From contig WGBK01000217.1 of the NCBI GenBank assembly GCA_015494335.1, positions 1-5,721 on the forward strand: DNA of 5,721 nucleotides, read 5' to 3'. Shown here piece after piece: positions 1 to 4,918 of this stretch. This stretch comes from Gammaproteobacteria bacterium. Lineage in GTDB: Bacteria > Pseudomonadota > Gammaproteobacteria > GCA-001735895. The notes under the pieces are model-generated. The model saw nothing but the letters and a program-made list of their open reading frames with translations, did no database searches and was not told the DNA's origin. The position numbers were made by a program, and so were the translations under genes. Numbering within the stretch: position 1 is the first letter of the stretch; each line of letters starts with the position of its first letter.

Positions 1-7
1 ATCGAAT

Positions 8-249
8 TCAGATGCTCTCGTTTTCATACAGGGTCACCTCTTCCTTGCGGGAGCGTCGTACCGAAATCAAACGAATCCGCTCGTCGCGATGGGCAATGGC
101 AGCCGACCAGTGCCGTTCCCCGAACCGGCCAATGAACAGGGTTCGTCCATGGTCCGTGCAGGGACTTCCAGCAACTCGGGATCGTCCCACAGGGCTTGGG
201 CCGGATCGAAGTCGATGCCGTGTCTTTCCCCGTCATGCCCTGACAACAT
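8..249 (-). pseudogene. brnT: BrnT-family toxin gene remnant, frameshifted
   Basis: BrnT proteins are RelE-fold ribonuclease toxins of about 90 residues, normally encoded just upstream of and overlapping the antitoxin gene brnA. Here the BrnT pattern is split over two minus-strand frames. The frame opening at 249 gives HGIDFDPAQALWDDP followed by LLEVPARTMDE. The neighbouring frame, ending at TGA 10-8, gives RTLFIGRFGERHWSAAIAH and then RIRLISVRRSRKEEVTLYE, the typical BrnT C-terminal half. The frames must join near positions 145-155, where one reads out of DE and the other into RTLF, so a small indel has broken the gene. The expected N-terminal start of the family (a short FDP-type segment before the HGI motif) is not recognisable, so the 5' end is also degraded or uncertain. 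BrnA would lie beyond position 1. Family assignment is fairly sure; whether the break is natural or a sequencing error is not known. Confidence 0.72.
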
Positions 250-452
250 ATTATCAGAGGTCCAATTCCGGCGGCTCGCCCTTGCGGCCTACCTTATGAG
301 AGGCCGTGCCAGGCGCTGACGCGTTCGTTGTAGGCGCGGACATCCTCGGCCCAGCCGGCCTGTTCGCAGAGGGTATGAGGATGACAGGCGAGCTGGCGCG
401 GGGGGCCTTTATTGCGTGCCGGCCAGCGGTCTGTCCTGTCGATCTCGGTCAG
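250..452. other. No convincing gene; short open minus-strand tail
   Basis: About 200 bases between the toxin remnant and the repeat array contain no gene I can support. A minus-strand frame ends with a stop at 294-296 and reads back through about 50 codons with segments such as RQLACHPHTLCEQAGWAEDV and RAYNERVSAWHGLS, which look protein-like and could be the 3' end of a lost gene. Continued upstream the frame runs into the 23-bp repeats and the ATPase start, and it has no ribosome binding site. I do not recognise the family. The opposite strand is also open here, so high GC content alone may explain the open frame. Confidence 0.3.
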
Positions 453-544
453 AAACTTACAAATAGACGTAGCATAAACTTGCAATTGGCCGCTCCACAA
501 ACTTGCAATTGGCCGACTCCCAAGGTTACGATTAGCCGGTATGG
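453..544 (+). repeat. Four 23-bp tandem direct repeats at ATPase start
   Basis: Units begin at 453, 476, 499 and 522, an exact 23-bp period. The two inner copies share an identical 17-bp core, AAACTTGCAATTGGCCG, at 476-492 and 499-515. The first copy (453-469, AAACTTACAAATAGACG) matches 13 of 17 positions and the last (522-538, AAGGTTACGATTAGCCG) matches 12 of 17. The two outer copies resemble each other, sharing TTAC and the AG-x-CG end. The fourth unit overlaps the ATG at 541. The core is AT-rich within a GC-rich region and contains TTGCAA and CAATTG palindromes. Spacing of about two helical turns places every core on nearly the same DNA face, as expected for a cooperative operator. The binding protein is unknown. 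Confidence 0.85.
503..532 (+). promoter_or_regulatory. Possible promoter inside the repeat array
   Basis: TTGCAA at 503-508 in the third repeat (4 of 6 to the sigma70 -35 box) and TACGAT at 527-532 in the fourth (4 of 6 to the -10 box) are separated by 18 bp. A transcript would begin around 538-541, essentially at the ATG. That would fit the absence of a clear Shine-Dalgarno sequence before position 541 and suggests a leaderless mRNA. Both hexamers are weak, so this is tentative. Confidence 0.22.
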
Positions 545-1791
545 CCAATCCTGAAATCTATTCCCGCTTGGTGGAACCGCGCCTCATCGAGGCGCTGGCC
601 GACACCCCCGTTGTTCTGATCCACGGGCCGCGCCAGTGCGGCAAGACCACATTGGCGCGCATGGTGGGCGAAGCAAGGGGATATGCATACTTCAGTTTCG
701 ATGATGACGTCGTGCTTGCCGCTGCCCGGCAGGATCCGATGGGCTTTGTCGGGGATCTGCCGGCACGGGCCATTCTCGACGAGATACAGCGGGTTCCCGA
801 ACTGTTCACCGCCCTGAAAAGCACCGTGGACCGCGACCGCACGCCGGGCCGGTTTCTGCTCACCGGCTCCGCCAACGTGCTGCTGGTGCCGAAACTCGCC
901 GATTCCCTGGCCGGGCGTATGGAGATCCTGCGGTTGCACCCCTTGGCTCAGACTGAGCTGGCGAGAACGCCACCTACGTTTCTGGATATGCTGTTCGGGG
1001 CGGGATTCAAAATGGGCAGCCGGCCCCGCCTTGGGGGCGAGCTGCCGGAACGGATCGTAGCAGGTGGCTACCCTGCGGCGCTCGGTCGCAAGTCTGCACA
1101 CCGGCGGGCCGCCTGGTATCGAGACTACATCGAAACGCTGGTGCAGCGCGACATACGAGACCTGGCGCGGATACGGTTGCTGAATGCCCTGCCGCGCTTG
1201 TTGATGCTGGCCGCTGGACAGACCGCCCGGTTGCTCAACGTGAGCGATCTGGCGTCACCGTTCCAGCTCAGCCGGCAGACCATACGCGATTACATTACGC
1301 TGCTGTCCCGGTTGTTCCTGCTGGAGGAACTGCCATCCTGGCACAGTAACCGCTTGCGGCGCCTGGTCAAAAGTCCGAAGCTGCACATAGGTGATACCGG
1401 CCTCGCCTGCGCTTTGCTGGGAATAGATGCGGCGGCGCTGAGGTCCGATCGCGCACTGCTGGGCCAGCTACTGGAGACTTTCGTGTTTCAGGAATTGCGC
1501 CGCCAGGCAAGCGGAATGGAAGATGCCGTCAACTTCCACCACTTCCGCGACAAGGATGGCGCCGAAGTGGATATCGTACTGGAAATGAGCGGCCAGCGGG
1601 TTGCCGGAGTCGAGGTCAAGGCTGCTGCCACGGTAACCACCTCGGATTTCCGGGGACTGCGCAGACTCAAGCAGGCTGCTGCTCAACGATTTGCCGGAGG
1701 GGCGGTACTATACGATGGTGAAGCCACGATGCCCTTTGGCGAAGGCCTATACGCAGTGCCAGTCCGGTGTCTTTGGGAGACAGATCGATAG
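541..1791 (+). CDS. AAA family ATPase with DUF4143 C-terminal domain
   Basis: The 416-residue product has the usual length and order of the AAA_14/DUF4143 family, cytoplasmic P-loop ATPases common in bacteria and archaea whose role is mostly unknown. The N-terminal ATPase domain shows Walker A GPRQCGKT (residues 29-36), Walker B AILDE (77-81) and a sensor-1-like LLTGSAN (106-112). The DUF4143 half includes YIETLVQRDIRDLARI, YITLLSRLFLLEELPSW, LHIGDTGLACALLGI and ETFVFQELR. It ends in a restriction-endonuclease-like core, AEVDIVLE followed by GVEVKA, with D344, E358 and K360 matching a D...E-x-K arrangement. ATG 541 is chosen because family members begin a similar short distance before the P-loop. 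No Shine-Dalgarno is evident; the start abuts the 23-bp repeat array, which probably controls the gene. It stands alone, convergent with the minus-strand operon. The ATPase call is firm; the cellular role is unknown. Confidence 0.93.
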   Translation: MANPEIYSRLVEPRLIEALADTPVVLIHGPRQCGKTTLARMVGEARGYAYFSFDDDVVLAAARQDPMGFVGDLPARAILDEIQRVPELFTALKSTVDRDRTPGRFLLTGSANVLLVPKLADSLAGRMEILRLHPLAQTELARTPPTFLDMLFGAGFKMGSRPRLGGELPERIVAGGYPAALGRKSAHRRAAWYRDYIETLVQRDIRDLARIRLLNALPRLLMLAAGQTARLLNVSDLASPFQLSRQTIRDYITLLSRLFLLEELPSWHSNRLRRLVKSPKLHIGDTGLACALLGIDAAALRSDRALLGQLLETFVFQELRRQASGMEDAVNFHHFRDKDGAEVDIVLEMSGQRVAGVEVKAAATVTTSDFRGLRRLKQAAAQRFAGGAVLYDGEATMPFGEGLYAVPVRCLWETDR

Positions 1792-1819
1792 AGGCAACTC
1801 GGGACGCCGTTGACTCAGA

Positions 1820-1839
1820 CAGCGAACGGCGGTTCGCTG
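1820..1839. terminator. Candidate hairpin in convergent intergenic gap
   Basis: CAGCGAAC (1820-1827) and GTTCGCTG (1832-1839) form a perfect 8-bp stem with loop GGCG, 28 bp after the ATPase stop and about 80 bp after the stop of the convergent nuclease-like gene. The location between two converging genes suits a bidirectional terminator. There is no proper T-run on either side, so classical intrinsic termination is not demonstrated. Confidence 0.35.
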
Positions 1840-1848
1840 CCATCCCGG

Positions 1849-1900
1849 GGTGGGTTTCCTTTCTCGAAAACCGTGCATACATTTGCATGACGAACCCACC
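1849..1900. repeat. Inverted repeat downstream of nuclease-like gene
   Basis: GGTGGGTT (1849-1856) pairs with AACCCACC (1893-1900) across a 36-bp spacer. It lies just past the nuclease-like stop at 1920 and next to the 1820-1839 hairpin. It may be part of the operon's 3' end structure; the long loop and the lack of a U-tract make its function uncertain. Confidence 0.3.
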
Positions 1901-1919
1901 AGTTTTAGACATATCCATC

Positions 1920-3218
1920 TCATATCATCGCTGCTATCTCTTTCCTGCATTCTTCGCAATATCTACTGCCATTTTGCCGCTTCGAGTAGTCATGGCACAT
2001 GGGACAATAAGTCCATCCGGCGTCATCGAGCACTCGATTCGCAATTCGGCTGTCCTCGATATCTTGTTTTTTTGCATCCAACCTCTTGATGATATTATCT
2101 ACATCGGTCTCACCGCTGAGCACGATGTCCAATATGCCGATTCCGTGATGCATGCACTGATTTCGTATGCTTGCGAAATCACTTCCAGCAAACTGTTCCT
2201 CGTTGAACCCTGGCGCCACAATCCATACGTAGTTGGCGATCTTTTTTGATTTATAGCTGATTGCCTGCGTTATGGCCTTGTATATCGACGCGGTCGAGTT
2301 GTCTTTTTTCAATTCGAATACCGAAGTTCGCAATTCTACCTTTCCCAGAATGCGCGTCTTGGTTATCGAATAGAGATCGAAATTCGAGTATGCCGACAAT
2401 GAGGTTGCTCCGTTGTTGGCGACAACGATAGTGCTTTCATCCACATCAGCCCCATGGTGGAACTCGTTTATTCTTGTTTTAAAGTTGTCATTATTGGCAA
2501 GTAAATTCTCGAGCTCTGATTCACTCGAGGAAAATGCAACTACCGTGTTCTGGATGCGGTATTCCCTGTCGAGGAAGGGGTGGGCTGCGGCTGGTATGTT
2601 CCTCGTTAGAGGGGCGACTCTCAAGCCCCTGGAGAAATCGGCAGTAGATCTGAAAGATCTGATAAAGCCATCCATGTTCAGCTCTATGTCATTTGTGCCG
2701 CAAAATTCGATGATTTCATCAAGCCTCTTGTCAATCTCAGCCAGCAACTTCCTTCCAGTACCAACCTCTTCTCCCGCGCTGCGGTTATTGAGGGCGTTTC
2801 TGGCTACTTCCTCCCCCCACTCTTCGGGGAACTTTAACTTGTCTAACCTGAGATGTCCGCTTCTTGGTATAGCTGAATAATGCAGGCCGATCTTTTCTAG
2901 TTCACTTCTATGTGCTTTGAGAATATCGAATCGTTTTTTCTTTGGTATCCCATCTATTATCCTTATAACATCGGGAGCTCTTGTTTTGATTGTTTTGGTG
3001 ATACGTCCATTGTTTATGTCTTCGGGCCTCAGCTCTCTAGCAAGGCCATTGCCATTTCTTCCCAGTAAGTAATACCATTCGTCCAATATTCTTTCGATGC
3101 ACATCGTTGTTTCCAGAAATCTGCGTAGAGCCGATTGAAATACGGGTTTTGAAATATACAGCTCACATAATCGTCCGGATCTCCTGAACTCTTTAATGAT
3201 GACCGTTTCGCCAGTCAA
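1920..3218 (-). CDS. PD-(D/E)XK nuclease-like protein with C-terminal zinc ribbon
   Basis: This gene is not a named family to me. From a TTG start the product has 432 residues. The C-terminal half has a PD-(D/E)XK layout: an acidic helix ESELENLLANN (near residues 233-242), D281 in FDLYSIT, E302-L-K304 in VFELKKD, then a helix with Q318 and Y322 in AITQAISYK. That order resembles Shedu-, NucS- and RecB-like nucleases. The end carries a Cys4 zinc-ribbon pattern, CPMC and CEEC (C405, C408, C421, C424), which may bind DNA or RNA. The N-terminal 200 residues are unassigned. TTG at 3218-3216 overlaps the previous gene's TGA (TTGA), which suggests coupling; ATG 3104-3102 (394 residues) is an alternative, and neither has a strong Shine-Dalgarno. 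GC content is far lower than upstream (19 of 60 in 2461-2520 against 41 of 60 in 3541-3600), suggesting separate acquisition. It probably acts as the operon's nucleic-acid-cutting effector; this is inferred. Confidence 0.75.
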   Translation of the reverse strand: MTGETVIIKEFRRSGRLCELYISKPVFQSALRRFLETTMCIERILDEWYYLLGRNGNGLARELRPEDINNGRITKTIKTRAPDVIRIIDGIPKKKRFDILKAHRSELEKIGLHYSAIPRSGHLRLDKLKFPEEWGEEVARNALNNRSAGEEVGTGRKLLAEIDKRLDEIIEFCGTNDIELNMDGFIRSFRSTADFSRGLRVAPLTRNIPAAAHPFLDREYRIQNTVVAFSSSESELENLLANNDNFKTRINEFHHGADVDESTIVVANNGATSLSAYSNFDLYSITKTRILGKVELRTSVFELKKDNSTASIYKAITQAISYKSKKIANYVWIVAPGFNEEQFAGSDFASIRNQCMHHGIGILDIVLSGETDVDNIIKRLDAKKQDIEDSRIANRVLDDAGWTYCPMCHDYSKRQNGSRYCEECRKEIAAMI

Positions 3219-4033
3219 CGGGAGCGTTTCTGCTGCCGTTCCCGCAGGTATTCCTCGAACTCGTCGATCCACCTGCGGGCGTGGTCCCGGCACTCGGTGA
3301 CCATCTCTACCGGTTCCTGCAGGCAGCGCAGCAGCAGTTTCTGTTCCTCCGATTCGCTGTCGCACCCTGTCGTTGCCATCTGCTCTTTCGCTGCTTCCAC
3401 GATGCGGGCGAACAGTTCGAATTTGTTCTGGAAGTCGATGAATCCCCTGCCTTCCTGGCGCAGCAGTCGGTACATCAGCCAGACGACGGGGTAGGGGTTG
3501 TCGGTGACCAGGACGCTGTCGGCGTCGCCGCTGCCGTCGCTGAAGACGATCAGGCGGCGGCCGAAGGAGAGGTCAGCGGTGTCGCTCTGGCGGACGCTGC
3601 GGTCGCTGGTGACGATGACCTTGCAGCCCTTCCACTCCTTGTAGCGTGGGTTGCCGGCGTAGAGCCTGCGGATGGAGGGGAAGCGGTTCTCCAGCCGCCG
3701 GCGCAGGTCGGCGAGCCGTTCCAGTACGGTTTCCAGCTCCTCCAAATCGGTGTGGTATTTGGGCAGTGCCTCGTCTGTCACCCGCTGCAGGATCTCCTCT
3801 TCCATGCGGCTGAACATCTCCCGTTCGTAGCGCTCCTGCTCCTGGTAGTGGGCGCTGCGGGGCGGTTCGACGGCGGCGATGATCTCCTCCTGCCGCTTGC
3901 GCATCTCCTCGATGTGGGGGCGTGCGTGGTACTCCAGGATCCGCGGAATTCCCCGGGTGCGTTCCTTGAGCCGGTTGATGCAGCGGTTGAAGGTCTTGAC
4001 GGCTTTTCTGTCTTCTGCGGCAGCGGGGTTCAT
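3215..4033 (-). CDS. Hypothetical coiled-coil protein of AAA+/GGCT operon
   Basis: I do not recognise the family. The 272-residue product is highly charged and appears cytoplasmic, with no signal peptide or membrane segment. Residues of about 40-130 are rich in Glu, Arg and Leu with heptad-like spacing (EEMRKRQEEIIAAVE, EREMFSRMEEEILQRV, LEELETVLERLADLRRRLE) and probably form long helices or a coiled coil. A middle segment (KGCKVIVTSDRSV, GRRLIVFSDG) looks like beta strands, and the C-terminal part (YPVVWLMYRLLRQ, FELFARIVEAAKEQ, RRWIDEFEEYLRERQ) is again helical. The ATG at 4033-4031 overlaps the TGA of the preceding gene by 4 bp (ATGA) and has a strong GGGGAGG ribosome site 7 nt upstream. 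Tight coupling to the GGCT-like and nuclease-like genes suggests an adaptor or complex subunit, but no activity can be assigned. Base composition matches the genes upstream, not the nuclease-like gene downstream. Confidence 0.85.
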   Translation of the reverse strand: MNPAAAEDRKAVKTFNRCINRLKERTRGIPRILEYHARPHIEEMRKRQEEIIAAVEPPRSAHYQEQERYEREMFSRMEEEILQRVTDEALPKYHTDLEELETVLERLADLRRRLENRFPSIRRLYAGNPRYKEWKGCKVIVTSDRSVRQSDTADLSFGRRLIVFSDGSGDADSVLVTDNPYPVVWLMYRLLRQEGRGFIDFQNKFELFARIVEAAKEQMATTGCDSESEEQKLLLRCLQEPVEMVTECRDHARRWIDEFEEYLRERQQKRSR

Positions 4034-4863
4034 ACGGTCGCCTCCCCTGTGTATTCCAGGTAGGCTGGATCGAAGCCGTGCTCGCCGTAGCCGTTGCGGA
4101 TCAGCTTCACGTACCACGGTTCGGGTTCCATGCCGGTGAGCTGGTCCGGGTGGGCGATGTAGGCCTGGACGATGCGGCGCTTGCCGTCGCTGTCGCGGAA
4201 CGGGAGGCCGATGCGCAGGTAGTGGTGCGGGGTGCCTTCGCAACAGTCCAGATCGGCGATCTGGGCGGGGGTGAGTTTCCAGGCGACTGCGGGGCAGGCG
4301 TGGGGCTCTCCGCACCAGCGGATGTTGGCGTAGCTGGCGGCGCGGGTGCAGGCGCGTTTGTTGAACACCAGCCGGTAGCCGTCGAGGTGGCCGGTGATGC
4401 AGCCGGAGACCGGCCCGACGCGCTCCTCCACTCTCTGGCTGCTCATGTTGGAGCCGTAGGCGACGATCCACTGGCTCTCCGACTCCTGTTCCAGAAGGTG
4501 GCGGCGGTAGTCGCCGTGCCGGATCCGGCGGGCGGGGTCGACGGGGTGGTTGTAGATGTAGCTGCGGGCCTCGACCGACTCGCCGTCGCCGAATCTCCGC
4601 GCCGTCACCGTTTCGCGCAGGTAGAGGGAGGCTTCGGGATGGCCCGGTTCGTACCCTTCGATCCGGTCGAGGGTGCGCAGGGTTGCGTCGTCCACCTCGT
4701 ACAGCTCGCCGATGACGTTGCCGTCACCGGGCAGGACGCCGGGATAGGCGCCCAGGTCGTACAGTTCACCCTCGATCATCGCCGGGCCGTGGTAGCGGCA
4801 GCGCTCCAGGACCGGTTCTCTCGACATCCCTTTCAGCAGTGTTCCGTAAACGAATATCATCAT
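4030..4863 (-). CDS. Tandem gamma-glutamylcyclotransferase-like (GGCT/AIG2) protein
   Basis: The 277-residue product contains two GGCT-fold domains in one chain. Domain 1 (about 1-128) starts with the hallmark FVYGTLLKG and includes GELYDLGAYPGVLPG, GELYEVDD and LDRIEGY, where E69 is the likely catalytic glutamate. Domain 2 (about 131-277) starts with VAYGSNM and includes FNKRA, VAWKLT and DLDCCEGTPHHYLRI, with E209 in the corresponding place. GGCT enzymes release 5-oxoproline from gamma-glutamyl amines, amino acids or glutathione-derived peptides; the substrate here is unknown. ATG 4863 is chosen because AGGAG (4877-4873) lies 9 nt upstream and the second codon leads straight into the fold; a GTG at 4932 would overlap the ATPase gene. 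It follows the AAA+ gene after 55 nt and overlaps the coiled-coil gene by 4 bp. Domain calls are firm; the physiological role in this operon is not known. Confidence 0.9.
   Translation of the reverse strand: MMIFVYGTLLKGMSREPVLERCRYHGPAMIEGELYDLGAYPGVLPGDGNVIGELYEVDDATLRTLDRIEGYEPGHPEASLYLRETVTARRFGDGESVEARSYIYNHPVDPARRIRHGDYRRHLLEQESESQWIVAYGSNMSSQRVEERVGPVSGCITGHLDGYRLVFNKRACTRAASYANIRWCGEPHACPAVAWKLTPAQIADLDCCEGTPHHYLRIGLPFRDSDGKRRIVQAYIAHPDQLTGMEPEPWYVKLIRNGYGEHGFDPAYLEYTGEATV
4041..4047 (-). promoter_or_regulatory. Ribosome binding site for coiled-coil gene
   Basis: GGGGAGG on the minus strand lies 7 nt before the ATG at 4033, inside the end of the GGCT-like gene. It fixes the start of the coiled-coil gene at the ATGA overlap and argues against longer upstream versions of that frame. 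Confidence 0.7.
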
Positions 4864-4872
4864 CTTTTTGTT

Positions 4873-4877
4873 CTCCT
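4873..4877 (-). promoter_or_regulatory. Ribosome binding site deciding GGCT-like start
   Basis: AGGAG, within AGAGGAGAA, lies 9 nt before ATG 4863 in the 55-nt gap after the AAA+ gene. It supports the shorter 277-residue start over the GTG at 4932. No promoter or terminator is evident in this gap (4864-4918), so read-through from the AAA+ gene is likely. Confidence 0.7.
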
Positions 4878-4918
4878 CTGGTTTGGATTCGTCGTGGTCG
4901 GCCCTCGGCGGGCTTTTC

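Noticed and set aside
453..544. CRISPR array
   Set aside because: The units are 23-bp tandem repeats with 17-bp cores and only 6-bp linkers, degenerate outer copies and no spacers.
532..1101. 189-codon minus-strand open frame across the ATPase gene
   Set aside because: It is antisense to the Walker A/B region of a clear AAA/DUF4143 protein, shows no domain pattern, and reflects GC-rich shadow coding.
1667..1918. 83-codon minus-strand open frame after the nuclease-like gene
   Set aside because: Most of it is antisense to the 3' end of the ATPase gene and it spans the intergenic hairpins; no ribosome site or motif supports it.
2413..2880. 155-codon plus-strand open frame
   Set aside because: Antisense to the nuclease-like gene and rich in Ser/Leu without any recognisable motif or ribosome site.
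3219..3365. Longer start for the nuclease-like gene at 3365
   Set aside because: The extra 49 residues are Gly/Pro/Arg-rich out-of-frame translation of the coiled-coil gene's 3' end.
3281..4063. 260-codon plus-strand open frame
   Set aside because: Antisense to the coiled-coil gene, with low-complexity Val/Ala/Leu-rich translation typical of a GC-rich shadow; the minus strand has a strong ribosome site and overlap junctions.
4034..4471. N-terminal extension of the coiled-coil gene frame to 4471
   Set aside because: The extension is Arg/Pro-rich and out of frame inside the GGCT gene; ATG 4033 has a strong ribosome site.
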